Source: Haloarchaeobius amylolyticus (GTDB lineage Archaea; Halobacteriota; Halobacteria; Halobacteriales; Natrialbaceae). From it: DNA of 64,000 bases. Below, piece after piece: positions 19,001-27,978 of the stretch. A program made the position numbers and the translations under genes. Where the stretch lies: positions 62,001 to 126,000 of the forward strand of contig NZ_JANHDH010000003.1 of assembly GCF_026616195.1 (NCBI RefSeq), written 5' to 3'. The notes under the pieces are model-generated. The model was not told where the DNA came from, ran no database searches, and saw only the letters and a program-made list of their open reading frames with translations. Within the stretch, counting starts at the first letter, position 1; every line of letters starts with the position of its first letter.

Positions 19001-19076
19001 TGTTCGCGTCGTCCGATACGAACCACTCGAGGGTTGTTGTGAGCCCGTCGCTCGCCCCAGACCCCGATGTTCCCAT
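16050..19076 (-). CDS. Multi-PAS/GAF sensor histidine kinase
   Basis: A 1008-residue soluble sensor kinase. The order of domains is a winged-helix-like N-terminus (about 10-70, TVEEVAASLDCSPETARERL), PAS (80-200), PAS (205-325), GAF (330-480), PAS (490-610), GAF (625-770), then HisKA with the phospho-acceptor His in YITSHDLQEPLRMVSNYL (near 800). The ATPase domain shows N-box NLVSNALKY, G1 DNGIGID and G2 GTGIGLAL. There is no membrane segment, so it senses an internal signal such as redox state, gas or light through PAS/GAF ligands that cannot be read here. It is the first gene of a three-gene signalling unit on the minus strand. Confidence 0.92.
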   Translation of the reverse strand: MGTSGSGASDGLTTTLEWFVSDDANTPRTVEEVAASLDCSPETARERLESLERRGDLDSKVVGEETRLWWRPPDDQGRTWDRHRKILETMQDGVYAVDPDGYFTMVNDAYVELTGYSRSELLGSHASKVVDEETIERANDRETDLRAGTKETAMITADINTASGETVQAEATFSLLSDTDGVYERVGVVRDVSARIERERELEQYERIVETVDDGVYAVDDDGRFILANRAFCEMTGWDRDELLGRHAAAVYDDELTPEVEELEAQIHRGEQETATLELELHTSDGDRVPVESRFQEFPTGDGQGRCGIVRDITRRKREENQLRTLNETAKAFLRATTKEEVSEVIVEAAVNVLDVPGVGVYRYDECSDELYPGMASMAEGLMRDSLPRIPADDSTLTGHVFEGGEPRRFENILDVEYNDASTEETEMRGGVFVPMGDHGVLICGSREVDAFDEHLQHLIELLAANAEAAYESVERERELHEYERIVETVDDGVYVLDEAARFQRVNDAMVSMTRFDRAELLGSHASLVFGEKFDDIDAEAHDLFEDDGQDVAVFEERLHTAEQATITVESRFKQFDVEGGRGRVGVVRDITDRKEYEEDLETRARQQEAVSRLGRYALEQPDLDDLFQMASDLVTDVLDVDYCKVLDLDEDAEELLLRQGVGWRDGIVGEATVSAVEDDSQASYTLRTSGPVVVEDMATETRFSGPDLLTSHDVSSGISTVIGPYDDPWGILGTHDTEQRSYGDEDVTFVQSVSALLATAIERHTYRQEREEMVDALAESNERLEHFAYITSHDLQEPLRMVSNYLQLVESRYADDLDEDGQEFIEFAVDGANRMRDMVDDLLAYSRIDTEAESFEPTDTEAVVDRALQNLEMQIQDEDATVTVGSLPTVQADANQLEQVFQNLVSNALKYRHDERDPEVTIDASREGDEWVFAVEDNGIGIDPDMHDRIFEVFERLHTHDEYSGTGIGLALCQRIIDRHDGQIWVESDRDEGSTFKFTIPADGDLQ

Positions 19077-19173
19077 ATTTTGGACTGGCGGTGGTGTCGG
19101 TTAAACCTGTCTCATACGATAGATTACAGGAGACGGGGCTGCGGCCGTGGTGCCTGCCCAGCTGTCGGGGCGG

Positions 19174-20556
19174 TTACACCTGGTACCAGTTCACCGGCTC
19201 GCCTGCGTACTGGTCGGGGATGTCGCCGACGCCCCAGCCGGTTCCCGTCGTCTCGATGTAGGCGTACTCCCGCCCGTCGAGGCGGTACTTGTAGGCATCA
19301 CCGTGCTGATACCAGAGGCCGACGGCCATGTGGCCGGGCGGCTGGATGAGGACGGCGTCGTAGCCGAACGGGTCGGCCTCGAGGATGCTCGCGAGGAGGA
19401 TGGCCGTGTCCTCGCAGTCGCCCTCGAGGGAGACGAGCGTCTCCAGGGCGAACTTGGTGTAGTCGTCGTACCCCATGCTCACGTCGTCGGAGACGTAGGG
19501 GAGCGCCTGGACGAAGTCGATGGCGAACTCGACCTGCTGGAACGGGTCGGTGATACCGTGGTTGTCGGCCTCGGTGACGAGGAGGCTGGCGAGTTCGGGT
19601 GCGACCCCCTGCAGGAGTTCGTACTTGACGTACTCGTGTCTGGACCGCCCCCGGGGCCGTGCACTCGCGCGGTCGAAGGCGGACTTGAACGCGAGGAAGC
19701 TCACCGACCAGCTCCGGCCGGCGGTCCGCCCGGTGAGTGTCAACAGGTACGCGCCCTCGATGGGATAGCGCGAGAACCGTTCGTTGGCCGCCTGCGGGTG
19801 GTTCTCGGTCCGGGGGGCGCGACGGATGCGGTCGTCGTCCGGGTAGATGACGAACGGGTCGGTCTCCATGACGAACTCGGTGCGGCTCTCGGCGACGGTC
19901 CGGATGTCGGCGTCGTCGGGGAGGAGGACGGCCACGTAGTGCAGGCGTTCGTTCCGGGGGGCGGTGTCGAGGTTGATGTCGACGGAGACGGTCGTCTCGC
20001 CCTCCGAGCGGACGAACCTTTCGCTCGTGGCCTCGGCGACGAACTTCTTGCGCGGGTAGACGAACGCCCCGACCCAGACCTTCGCGACCTCGCTGTTCAT
20101 CGCGGGCTGGTTGGGGTAGACGTCGACCGAGACCGAGTCGATGCCGTACTCGCTGACGTGGGTACGTGTCTGCCAGTACTCGTCGGTCACGGTGAGCCGG
20201 CCGTCGTCGGCCTCGCGGGGAGGAACGGGTTCTGGGGTCGAGGTCTCTGCGGGTGACGGGGCCGTCGAGTTCGTGGTGTTCGTGGAGTTGGTGCCGGCCG
20301 TCGTCTCCGCCTCGCCGAGCGCGCGTGCCGAGGGGACCAGTGTCTCGGGGGGCGACGGTGCGGCCTTGAGGGAGACGAAGGGGACCTGCTCGGCCGTGCG
20401 GTCCATCTGCTCGGGGTCGTCGACGAAGTTGTCGCGGTCGAGGAGTCGCCGGTAGCTCCCGACGTCCTTCGCCGGTGGTGCCTCGACGGTCGTCAGGCAG
20501 CCACTGACGAGCGGCACGCTGGTGGCGATGGCGCCGAGCAGGTGCCGCCTGTTCAT
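19174..20556 (-). CDS. Exported lipoprotein with transglutaminase-like domain
   Basis: A 460-residue protein with an N-terminal MNRRHLL signal and lipobox LVSGC, so it is probably anchored as a lipoprotein on the outside. A Thr/Ser/Asn-rich linker (about 85-115) follows, typical of haloarchaeal surface proteins. The C-terminal 150 residues hold a transglutaminase/protease-like core: nucleophile Cys in LEGDCEDTAILLASIL, His in PPGHMAVGLW, and an acidic residue in YAYIETTGTGWGVGD. The fold is also found in peptidases and structural proteins, so the activity is not certain. It is separated from its neighbours by intergenic DNA on both sides. Confidence 0.85.
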   Translation of the reverse strand: MNRRHLLGAIATSVPLVSGCLTTVEAPPAKDVGSYRRLLDRDNFVDDPEQMDRTAEQVPFVSLKAAPSPPETLVPSARALGEAETTAGTNSTNTTNSTAPSPAETSTPEPVPPREADDGRLTVTDEYWQTRTHVSEYGIDSVSVDVYPNQPAMNSEVAKVWVGAFVYPRKKFVAEATSERFVRSEGETTVSVDINLDTAPRNERLHYVAVLLPDDADIRTVAESRTEFVMETDPFVIYPDDDRIRRAPRTENHPQAANERFSRYPIEGAYLLTLTGRTAGRSWSVSFLAFKSAFDRASARPRGRSRHEYVKYELLQGVAPELASLLVTEADNHGITDPFQQVEFAIDFVQALPYVSDDVSMGYDDYTKFALETLVSLEGDCEDTAILLASILEADPFGYDAVLIQPPGHMAVGLWYQHGDAYKYRLDGREYAYIETTGTGWGVGDIPDQYAGEPVNWYQV

Positions 20557-20875
20557 GTTACCGACCTATAACGACCGGAAGGTTAAAAAGTATACTGTTG
20601 ACGTTTGTCAAACCTAGGCTACCTGATGTGATAGAACCGCACGACAGCGGTGTGCTGAATCCGAATGTGGTCGACTGTACATTGACGTACAGGTTGCCAC
20701 ACCGGTCGGGGCTGATACCGGGGAGCCCCCTACCGGCTCTCCGGACCAGCCACGCCAGACCAGCACCTCCCTTCCCCTCCAGGATAGTCCGGGTCCGCGA
20801 ACACCACGGCACGCAGAACCGGGTCTGAGACGGGCTGAATCGCCGAAACGGCAACAATCTTGATAGTCTAGTACC
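20557..20875. other. Intergenic region between divergent genes
   Basis: No convincing gene in about 320 bases. It holds the TATA box of the lipoprotein gene on the minus side and an inverted repeat CTGTAC-N6-GTACAG at about 20677-20694, which could be a regulator site. A 76-codon open frame at 20598-20828 has no protein-like composition. Confidence 0.5.
20581..20590 (-). promoter_or_regulatory. TATA box of the lipoprotein gene
   Basis: On the minus strand the sequence is ctttttaacc, centred 29-30 bases before the ATG at 20556, giving a nearly leaderless transcript. Confidence 0.5.
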
Positions 20876-20920
20876 GTGGACTACGAGGCAACGACCCCCC
20901 GGTCGACCCACCGTCTCCCA

Positions 20921-21472
20921 ATGGACCCACTGTTCGTCGCCGAGAACCTGCCCCGATGGCTCGCGTTGCCACTCCTGCAGTTGCTGCTGGTGGTTGCCGG
21001 CATCCTCATCGAGAAGACCTACGTCAGCCGGGTCACCCCGTTCACCGGCGCGATGGCGCTGTTCGTCCACGTCGTCGCGTCGGGGTCGACCGACGTCTTC
21101 GTCGGCCTCTACCTCGACGTCGGCCTCGTCGTCGGCGTGTACGGGCTGTACGCCTACACCCAGAACATCCCGGTCGAGCGCCCGGAGTTCAAACTGCTCT
21201 CGTTCTTCGCGTACGGCCCCCTGACTGTCCTGCTGGTCATCGTGCTCCCGCCCTGGCTGCTCGCGGCGGCCCTGCTCGCGGGCGCGGTGGTCAACATCAA
21301 GCTCATCGACGAACTCCAGCCGGCGAAACCGTACTACTACGGCCACCCGGACGACGAGCACGACGAGGGCGGGGCGGGGATGGAGGACATCATCGCGGTG
21401 GTCCGCGACCGTGTCCGCGAACTGTACGCGGCCCTCGACCTCGACACCGGCGAGGGCGACCGGGCGAGCTAG
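20921..21472 (+). CDS. Integral membrane protein of unknown function
   Basis: A 183-residue protein with about four hydrophobic segments between residues 10 and 125, then an acidic, His-containing tail (GHPDDEHDE) and a final amphipathic helix. The ATG at 20921 (MDPLFVAENLPRW) is chosen over the in-frame GTG at 20876, because the 15 extra residues look unlike a membrane protein N-terminus; this choice is moderate. It is convergent with the BtrH-like gene, with adjacent ends. No family is recognised. Confidence 0.65.
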   Translation: MDPLFVAENLPRWLALPLLQLLLVVAGILIEKTYVSRVTPFTGAMALFVHVVASGSTDVFVGLYLDVGLVVGVYGLYAYTQNIPVERPEFKLLSFFAYGPLTVLLVIVLPPWLLAAALLAGAVVNIKLIDELQPAKPYYYGHPDDEHDEGGAGMEDIIAVVRDRVRELYAALDLDTGEGDRAS

Positions 21473-22486
21473 TCAGAGCCGGTCCCGCAGGGTCCGGTAG
21501 AGTTCCTCTTCGCGGTCGGCGACCGCGAGCACCTGCTCGCCCGCCTCCTCGTAGGCCGCCTTGGCCTCGTCCTCCTCGTCCGCGAGGCCCGCCCGTTTGA
21601 GGCTCTGGCCGATGTCGGACCAGTCCGACGCGATCTCGTGGGCCTCCGCCGCGAGTTCCGCGGTCACGAGGTCGGTTCGCTCGGCTGCCTCGTCGAGGAA
21701 GGGAGCGAACAGGCCGCGGAAGGCGCCGCCACCGGTTCCACGCTTCTCGACGTTCTGGTAGGCGAAGCGGGTGCACCAGGTCGCGTCGGGCAGGGCCTGC
21801 CAGTCGGGGAGGTCGCGCCCGAACGCACGCATCCCGGCCAGGCCGTGCGTGCCCGTGCTCGTGCTCGCGTCCGAGAACGAGAACGACTCGGGTTCGAGCA
21901 TCGTCTTCGTGGTCAGCGCGATGCCGTCGTGGATGGCGTTGGCGACGGGCCGGGTCGGCTCCTCCCCGGTCGGCGCGAGCCAGTGGTTCCGGATCGGCCC
22001 GAAGAAGCCGTGGTCGGAGTCGAGCGAGTCGGCGAGCTGGTCGAGGGGCAGGCGCTGGACGTCGTCGAACTCGCTGTCTGCGAGCAACACGGTGTCGTCC
22101 TCGTGGCCGACGGCGACGACGACGTGCGGGCTGAAGTGGACGTCCGAGTCGAAGTACTCGAGGTAGTAGATGTCGACGAACAATAGGACCGGCCGGCCCG
22201 CATCGAGATGTGTCCGGATGTCGGTCCAGGCGTCGTCGAAGGGCTGGCCGTCGCGTTCCTCGAAGGTGATGCCGAGGTGGTCGTAGAAGCCCGTCTCGAG
22301 CCAGGGGGACCGGCCGACGAACTGCCGCGTCGGCGAGTCCTCGCGCTCGATGTAGCTGAACCCGAGGCCGGCGCCGATGCCGAAACACAGCGGTTCGGAG
22401 AGCCCCCACTCGTTGAAGTCGGACACGTCGCGCAGGGAGGTAGAGCCGCAGTGGTTCCCCGTCTCGTGTGCGAAACCCGTGAGCAT
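21473..22486 (-). CDS. BtrH-like protein (BtrH N-terminal and DUF4872 type)
   Basis: A 337-residue protein resembling BtrH, the acyltransferase-like enzyme of butirosin synthesis. The papain-like N-terminal half shows the nucleophile region GNHCGSTSLRDV (Cys13), His in SPHVVVAVGHED and an acidic residue in LLADSE. The C-terminal half is helical and ends with charged repeats (EEDEAKAAYEEAGEQ). I chose the ATG at 22486, since the open frame upstream is shadow sequence. The role in haloarchaea is unknown; acyl transfer or a peptidase-like reaction is possible. No antibiotic gene cluster surrounds it. Confidence 0.8.
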   Translation of the reverse strand: MLTGFAHETGNHCGSTSLRDVSDFNEWGLSEPLCFGIGAGLGFSYIEREDSPTRQFVGRSPWLETGFYDHLGITFEERDGQPFDDAWTDIRTHLDAGRPVLLFVDIYYLEYFDSDVHFSPHVVVAVGHEDDTVLLADSEFDDVQRLPLDQLADSLDSDHGFFGPIRNHWLAPTGEEPTRPVANAIHDGIALTTKTMLEPESFSFSDASTSTGTHGLAGMRAFGRDLPDWQALPDATWCTRFAYQNVEKRGTGGGAFRGLFAPFLDEAAERTDLVTAELAAEAHEIASDWSDIGQSLKRAGLADEEDEAKAAYEEAGEQVLAVADREEELYRTLRDRL

Positions 22487-22566
22487 ACGCCGAGTGACTG
22501 CGTCGGGTGCAAAAATCGTGCCGACTCGTCGTCGCGCTGGCGACGGGACTGCGAGGGGACCCTGCC

Positions 22567-22686
22567 CTAGCCGGCAGCCGGGTCCTGACAGACGGGGCAG
22601 ACGGTCTGGTCGTCGCTGTGCTCCAGGTCCGACTGGGAGCCGGTCCAGCCGCACATCGGACACTGCACGGGCTCGGAGTTGGCCAT
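22567..22686 (-). CDS. Small zinc-ribbon protein (39 residues)
   Basis: A 39-residue protein with two CxxC knuckles, CPMCGW (residues 9-14) and CPVCQD (30-35), enough for one structural zinc. Such tiny zinc proteins are abundant in haloarchaea and several are known to affect growth or stress phenotypes, but this one has no assigned role. It lies between the BtrH-like gene and the divergent YHS-MaoC gene. Confidence 0.7.
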   Translation of the reverse strand: MANSEPVQCPMCGWTGSQSDLEHSDDQTVCPVCQDPAAG

Positions 22687-22825
22687 AAGCCGTCTTGGAT
22701 GTCTCACTCGCGCCCGAAAAGGGTGGTGCCGAAGTGTCTGTACGGGGGCGGCGCTCGGGGACTCCGAGGCAACTGGGATACGGCTGGAATCCGTACTGGA
22801 CGGTAGGAATCTGGAGGCCACTGCC

Positions 22826-23470
22826 ATGCCCATCGACCCAGTCTGCGGGATGAACGTCGAGGAAGCGGACGCCGAGACAGCACGCTTCGATGACCGGACC
22901 TACTACTTCTGCTCGGCCGACTGTCGCGACCTCTTCGAGAAGGACCCCGAGACGTTCGTCAGCGAGCCCTTCCCGCACCTGACGCGCGCCAGTGGCGTGA
23001 CGGTCCCGCGGGTTCCCTACGGTCGCGCGAAGGGGACGGTCGAACTCGACATCACGGAGCCGGGGACCCTCGCGGTCGGGGACAGTGCGACCTTCACGAA
23101 GGAACTGACCGAGGCTGACGTGCGGAAGTTCGCGGAGGCGACGGGGGACACCAACGCCCTGCACCTGAGCGACGCCTTCGCCGCGGAGACGCGGTTCGGG
23201 GGCCGCATCGTCCACGGGACGCTGGTCTCTGGGCTCATCAGCGCCGCACTCGCGTGTTTCCCCGGGCTGTCGATCTACCTCTCGGAGTCGCTGGAGTTCA
23301 AGCAGCCGGCGAGGATCGGCGAGACGGCGCGGGCGACCTGCGAGGTCCTGGAGGTGCTGGGGGACGACAGGTACCGGCTGGCCACTCGAATCGAGAACGC
23401 GGCCGGCGAGGTGCTGGTCGACGGGACCGCGACCATCCTGCTGGACGACCTTCCGGCGTTCGCGGAGTGA
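22826..23470 (+). CDS. YHS domain fused to MaoC-like hydratase
   Basis: A 214-residue fusion. Residues 1-45 are a YHS domain (DPVCGMNVE, then YYFCSADCRDLFEKDP) with Cys residues that can bind a metal. Residues about 70-210 form a hot-dog-fold MaoC/R-specific enoyl-CoA hydratase: the catalytic Asp/His are in GDTNALHLSDAFA and the nearby GGRIVHGTLVSGL. The ATG at 22826 begins a clean YHS domain. R-hydratases supply (R)-3-hydroxyacyl-CoA, for example for PHA synthesis, but no PHA gene is seen nearby. The fused metal-binding domain is unusual and its purpose unknown. Confidence 0.85.
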   Translation: MPIDPVCGMNVEEADAETARFDDRTYYFCSADCRDLFEKDPETFVSEPFPHLTRASGVTVPRVPYGRAKGTVELDITEPGTLAVGDSATFTKELTEADVRKFAEATGDTNALHLSDAFAAETRFGGRIVHGTLVSGLISAALACFPGLSIYLSESLEFKQPARIGETARATCEVLEVLGDDRYRLATRIENAAGEVLVDGTATILLDDLPAFAE

Positions 23471-23477
23471 CCCCGAC

Positions 23478-24764
23478 TCAGGGCCAGAGGCCGCGGGCTT
23501 CCTTGGCCTTCCCGATGCGTTCGAGGGCGACGATGTAGGCGGCGTCCCGCCAGCTCACGTCGGCGGCCTCGACCTCGGCCCTGACGTCGTCCCAGGCCGA
23601 GAGCATCTCGGACTCGAGTTCGTTGGCGACGCGCTCTTCGGACCACTGGCGCCGGTTGATGTCCTGCAGCCACTCGAAGTACGAGACGGTCACGCCGCCG
23701 GCGTTCGCGAGGATGTCCGGGAGCACCGCGACGCCGCGCTCGTCGAGGATGGAATCTGCGCCCGAAGTGGTCGGGCCGTTGGCGCCCTCGACGACGATGT
23801 CGGCCTGGATGCGGTCGGCGTTGTCCCTCGTGATGACGTTCCCGACGGCGGCCGGGATGAGCACGTCCACGTCGAGTTCGAGGAGGGCCTCGTTCGTGAT
23901 GGTGTTCGGGGCGTCCTGTGCCATCACGCCCTCGGCCTCCTCGCTGTGGGAGGGGACCGCGTGGGTGTCGAGCCCGGTCGTGTCGTAGAGGCCGCCGTTC
24001 ACGTCGCTGACGGCCACGACGGTCGCGCCCCAGTCGTCGAGCAGGCGGGCCGCGTTGGCACCGACCGACCCGAAGCCCTGGACGGCGACGGTGGCGTCCG
24101 AGATATCGAGGTCGTGGTAGCGCATCGCCTCGCGGGCGATGATGGCCACGCTCCGGCCCGGCGCTTCCTCGCGGCCGTAGCTTCCGCCGATTATCGGGGG
24201 CTTCCCGGTCACGACACCGGGGATGGTCTCGCCCTGTTGCATCGAGTAGGCGTCCATGAACCACGCCATGGTCTTCGCGTCGGTCCCCATGTCGGGCGCG
24301 GGGATGTCCTGACTGGGGCCGACCTCGTCGCGGATCTCCTCGGCGAACCGGCGGGTCAGGCGCTCTTTCTCCTCGGTGGAGAGGTCCTTCGGGTTGACCA
24401 CGATGCCACCCTTGGCGCCGCCGAAGGGGAGGTCCATCACGGCGCATTTCCACGTCATCCACATCGAGAGCCCGACGCACTCCTCGGCCGTCACGTCGGG
24501 ATGGTAGCGCAGGCCGCCCTTGTACGGGCCGCGGACGTCGTCGTGCTGGGCGCGATACCCGGTGAACACCTCGACGGTCCCGTCGTCGCGCTTCAGGGGG
24601 ACCGAGACCTCCACGACGCGGGTGGGGTGTCTGAGTCGCTCGATGACGCCCGGGTCCACGTCGACGTGGGTCGCAGCCTCGCGGAGCTGTCGACGGGCAG
24701 TCTCGAGTGCGGACTCGTGGGCGGGCTCCTCGACTGGGTCGTCGTCGGTAACCTGCATTGCCAT
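23478..24764 (-). CDS. gdhB: Glutamate dehydrogenase
   Basis: A 428-residue Glu/Leu/Phe/Val dehydrogenase, the size of the hexameric archaeal enzymes. Substrate-domain motifs are [11 protein letters not shown] (about 79-89), the catalytic Lys in PFGGAKGGI (about 113-121) and [10 protein letters not shown]. The nucleotide-binding fold shows [17 protein letters not shown]. It interconverts glutamate with 2-oxoglutarate and ammonia. The cofactor (NAD or NADP) cannot be fixed from the motif alone. The symbol follows haloarchaeal usage and is only a family-level name. The end is convergent with the YHS-MaoC gene, seven bases away. Confidence 0.93.
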   Translation of the reverse strand: MAMQVTDDDPVEEPAHESALETARRQLREAATHVDVDPGVIERLRHPTRVVEVSVPLKRDDGTVEVFTGYRAQHDDVRGPYKGGLRYHPDVTAEECVGLSMWMTWKCAVMDLPFGGAKGGIVVNPKDLSTEEKERLTRRFAEEIRDEVGPSQDIPAPDMGTDAKTMAWFMDAYSMQQGETIPGVVTGKPPIIGGSYGREEAPGRSVAIIAREAMRYHDLDISDATVAVQGFGSVGANAARLLDDWGATVVAVSDVNGGLYDTTGLDTHAVPSHSEEAEGVMAQDAPNTITNEALLELDVDVLIPAAVGNVITRDNADRIQADIVVEGANGPTTSGADSILDERGVAVLPDILANAGGVTVSYFEWLQDINRRQWSEERVANELESEMLSAWDDVRAEVEAADVSWRDAAYIVALERIGKAKEARGLWP

Positions 24765-24773
24765 GGGCGCGGA

Positions 24774-24920
24774 TTATTCGAAGGGGGTGCCGCAGTTGCG
24801 CATGGTCCCGCCACACTCCGGGCACTCGACGGGCGAGGAGTCGTCCCGGACGCGGGCGCTACAGCTGAAACATTCGTAGGCGGTCGTCGTCTCTGCGATG
24901 TCGGGTGCGTCGCGAACCAT
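24774..24920 (-). CDS. Small rubrerythrin-like zinc-ribbon protein
   Basis: A 48-residue protein with CFSC (residues 17-20) and CPEC (33-36) knuckles, the pattern of the short rubredoxin/rubrerythrin-like proteins annotated widely in haloarchaea. The ATG at 24920 is preceded on the minus strand by caatatttgc, a TATA-like stretch. It lies nine bases upstream of glutamate dehydrogenase on the same strand, so the two may share a message. The function is unknown; structural zinc or iron binding is likely. Confidence 0.75.
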   Translation of the reverse strand: MVRDAPDIAETTTAYECFSCSARVRDDSSPVECPECGGTMRNCGTPFE

Positions 24921-25002
24921 TGAGTTGCAAATATTGCTATCGGATGGACGGACAAAGCGAACGAGGTTGAATAGTCCACACCCGACCGAAACAGACGGTT
25001 GA

Positions 25003-27852
25003 CTATTCAACCGCCGGCTGGGGTCGGTCGCGGTCGACGAGGCCCGCGAAGAGTTTGCGCTCGATGCGGTTGATGTGGTCGTAGAAGGCGGTGTGGGAGA
25101 TGCCGAGGCGGTCGGCCACGTCCCGGCCGGTCACGTCGCGGTCCGCGTCGAAGAACCCGCAGTGGTACGCGACCTGTGCGACCTCGCGCTGGCGGTCGGT
25201 GAGCCCCGCGTCGTCGCGGTCGTCGGTCTCGATGGGGCGTGGCTCCTTGCGCTGGGAGACGAGGTCGACCGAGGCGAATCGCTGGGAGAGCATCTCGTCG
25301 ACCGCGCGGATGGTGGCCGTGTCCGGCACGTCGACGACGAGCTGGACGGCCCGGGGTGTCGCCACCAGCCGTCGACGGGTCGCGCCGTGGCTCGCGAGCA
25401 GCGCCGTCACGAACTGGCCGCGGACGGCGAAGCTCACCAGTCCCTCGTCCTCCCCGTCGCGGATGCACTCGGCCGCGGTCACGTCGACGTAGGAGGCCGC
25501 CTCCTCGACCACCGCCTGTGGCGAGGCTCCCTCGACGGTCACGAACACGAGTGTCGTCTCGTCCGAGCGAGAGACCTCGCTCTCGACCGTGAGGATACAG
25601 TCGAAGCGCTCGGCGAGACGCAACAGGACCGACGCGGGGTCGCGGATCTCGTGTTCGAGGCGGAACACGGAGTCGCTGCGGAGGGCCTCCTTGCGCTGGA
25701 TGCTATTGATGGCGGCGCCGATGGTGGTGCCGAACTCGGCGAACACCGACTGGACCGTCTCGCCGAAGGAGTACGGCTCGTCGTCGTAGACGGTCAGCGT
25801 CCCGAAGGAGACGCCGTCGTAGACCAGCGGAATCGAGAGCACGGAGTCGAAGTTCCGCGAGACGGCCTCCTTGCACCACGCCGCCTCGTGGAGCCTGTCG
25901 GCGACGTTGGGCACGACGGTCAGGGCGCCATCGCGGAGCGCCTGTGCGGCCGGCTCCGGGGCGGTGTCGTCGCCATCGACCGAGAGCGAGACGCTGTCGA
26001 GGTAGCCGGCGCCCGTCGCCGCCCATTCGCGGGGTCGCAGCCGCCGGTTCCGCGCGGTCGACTCGGCGATCCACGCGAACGCGAACCGTCCCTCTGCAGT
26101 CAGTTGCTCGACGACGGCGCGCTCGATCTCCTCGCGGGTCTCGGCCGCCACGAGCGCGCTGTCGATGTCGCGGATGATCTCGTTGACCTGGTTCACCTCC
26201 GAGAGGCGGTCGTTCTGCTCCTGGAGCGCCTCGTCTCGCTCGCGAAGCGCCGCCTCCCGGGCAAGGCGGTCGAAGGCAGCCTCCGTCGTCGCCGCGAGCA
26301 ACTCGCCGACCTCCTCGTCGACCCCGTCGAGGCCCGCCTCCTCGACCGCCCCGACGAGCAACACACCGTGTTCGCCCAGTGGGACGACCGTGTAGCCAGT
26401 GAGGTTCGCCAGGACGCCCGCCCGTCGATCGGAGTCGGCCGGGTCTGGGGTTGCAGCGGGTCGGGTGGTCGTGCCCTCGAGGTAGGCCCGGCTGATGGGG
26501 TGGCGCTGGTCCAGCGTCACGTCGGGGAGCGAGCCGAGGTGGTCCCAGATTGGCTGGGACGCGGCGAGGGGATACAGCGTGTTCTCGGCGTCGTCGAGCC
26601 GGTAGAGGGCGACCCCGCCGTTGGTGAGCGCGGTGGTCGCGTCGCGGGCGACCTGGTTGGCGACCGCGGTCGTGGTTTCGGCGTAGAGCAGTTCTCGGCT
26701 GGTCTCGTGGAGCTGGGTGAGCGCCTGCTCGCGCTGCTTTCGCGTGGTGATGTCGCGACAGCTGTAGAGCCGTGTACCCTCCTGGATGGAGACGTTCCGG
26801 ACGTTGACGAGGAGGGTGTGCTCGTCGCCGGCCTTGTCGGGTGCGGTGCACTCGATGTTCGTGATGACCGTCTCGGATTCCAGCCGGCGCTCGTCGAAGA
26901 GGTCCGCGCCGAGGAGTGCGTCGATGGTGCCGAGGTCGTAGATCTCCTCGGCGGTGTAGCCGAAGATGAAGTGGACGTTCGGGCAGACGTAGGTGAACTC
27001 GCCCGCGTCGTTCGTCACGAGAACGGTGTCGGTCATGTTGTTCAGCGTGACGCGGTGGAGCTCCTCGGAGGCCTGGAGTTCGGCCTCCAGTTGCGCGCGC
27101 TCGGCGAGGACGTCGCCCTGGACGAGCAGGTCGCCGGCGTCGGTCGGTCGGACGCGGAACTCGAGTCTCTCCTGCTCGCCGGTTGCTGTCGAAAGCACTG
27201 CCTCGAAGCGGCTGAGGTCGCCCTCTCTGGCGTCCTGCACTGCTTGCTGGGCCTCCCGCTTCGTGAGTTGCCCGTCGCGCCAGGGCAGCGCCCAGAACCG
27301 CTTGCCGGTGTAGCGGTCGCCCTCGCCGCCGAGGGCGTCGTCGGCCGTCGCGTTGAGCGACTGGATGGTACCATCCCGCGCGAGGACCGCCACGAACCGG
27401 TCCGGGTCGTCGGCGACGGCCTGGAATCGTGCGCCCCGCCTGCGCTCGCGGGCGTGGTCACGCTCTCGTTCGAGGACGGTCGCGAGGCCGGCCTCGCCGA
27501 CGGTTCCCGGCCCAGTCTCGTCCATGGGCACGACCCACGTCGCGGGGGTACAGTCGGCTGCTTCAACTGACTCGGCAGTCTCCGGGGCGAGGACGAACGG
27601 GCGTGGATTCTCGCCCATCTGGGTGGTCTCGGCGAGGTCGCGACCGGTCCCGTCGTCGAGCTGCTGGGCGCTGACGACGATGTCCGGCGGGGTGTCTCCG
27701 CCGAGGCGGTCACGGGCAGCCGCCGTCGTGGAGACGGGTGTGGTGTCCAGTCCATCGACCTGCTCGACGACCGGGCCGACGTGTGAGCGCCAGGCTGTCG
27801 ACCCCACGAGGAGGACCGTCACCGGAGACGCGGGGCCCCTGTCCGGGTGCAT
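25003..27852 (-). CDS. PAS/GAF-HTH_10 (bacterio-opsin-activator type) regulator
   Basis: A 949-residue regulator. The start is set at the ATG at 27852 (MHPDRGPASPVTVLLVG); the frame stays open to 28005 but that part lies in repeat DNA. Residues 10-130 form a receiver-like domain without a clear phospho-acceptor. Two PAS domains follow (about 145-270 and 275-395, the latter with FTYVCPNVHFIFGYTAEEI), then GAF domains (about 400-560 and 590-735), a Bat-type domain, and HTH_10 near 895-943 (LTDRQREVAQVAYHCGFF, LGISHTAFYDHI). It should bind DNA in response to an internal signal. The repeat satellite lies about 130 bases upstream. Confidence 0.88.
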   Translation of the reverse strand: MHPDRGPASPVTVLLVGSTAWRSHVGPVVEQVDGLDTTPVSTTAAARDRLGGDTPPDIVVSAQQLDDGTGRDLAETTQMGENPRPFVLAPETAESVEAADCTPATWVVPMDETGPGTVGEAGLATVLERERDHARERRRGARFQAVADDPDRFVAVLARDGTIQSLNATADDALGGEGDRYTGKRFWALPWRDGQLTKREAQQAVQDAREGDLSRFEAVLSTATGEQERLEFRVRPTDAGDLLVQGDVLAERAQLEAELQASEELHRVTLNNMTDTVLVTNDAGEFTYVCPNVHFIFGYTAEEIYDLGTIDALLGADLFDERRLESETVITNIECTAPDKAGDEHTLLVNVRNVSIQEGTRLYSCRDITTRKQREQALTQLHETSRELLYAETTTAVANQVARDATTALTNGGVALYRLDDAENTLYPLAASQPIWDHLGSLPDVTLDQRHPISRAYLEGTTTRPAATPDPADSDRRAGVLANLTGYTVVPLGEHGVLLVGAVEEAGLDGVDEEVGELLAATTEAAFDRLAREAALRERDEALQEQNDRLSEVNQVNEIIRDIDSALVAAETREEIERAVVEQLTAEGRFAFAWIAESTARNRRLRPREWAATGAGYLDSVSLSVDGDDTAPEPAAQALRDGALTVVPNVADRLHEAAWCKEAVSRNFDSVLSIPLVYDGVSFGTLTVYDDEPYSFGETVQSVFAEFGTTIGAAINSIQRKEALRSDSVFRLEHEIRDPASVLLRLAERFDCILTVESEVSRSDETTLVFVTVEGASPQAVVEEAASYVDVTAAECIRDGEDEGLVSFAVRGQFVTALLASHGATRRRLVATPRAVQLVVDVPDTATIRAVDEMLSQRFASVDLVSQRKEPRPIETDDRDDAGLTDRQREVAQVAYHCGFFDADRDVTGRDVADRLGISHTAFYDHINRIERKLFAGLVDRDRPQPAVE

Positions 27853-27978
27853 GTCGCTAACTGAATGGGGTCGGCGCGAAAAGGTTGCCCCTCCCGGTTC
27901 TCGGACGGTCCCACTGGAATCGGTGTCCGCCAGAAGGCGATGACGCGTCCACAAGCAGGAACCATCGCCGGCACGTCG

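Noticed and set aside
20598-20828. A 76-codon frame in the lipoprotein upstream region
   Set aside because: Pro/Arg/His-rich with no motif and no promoter of its own.
25075-27570. An 831-codon plus-strand open frame
   Set aside because: Shadow of the HTH_10 regulator on the minus strand, without any recognisable motif.
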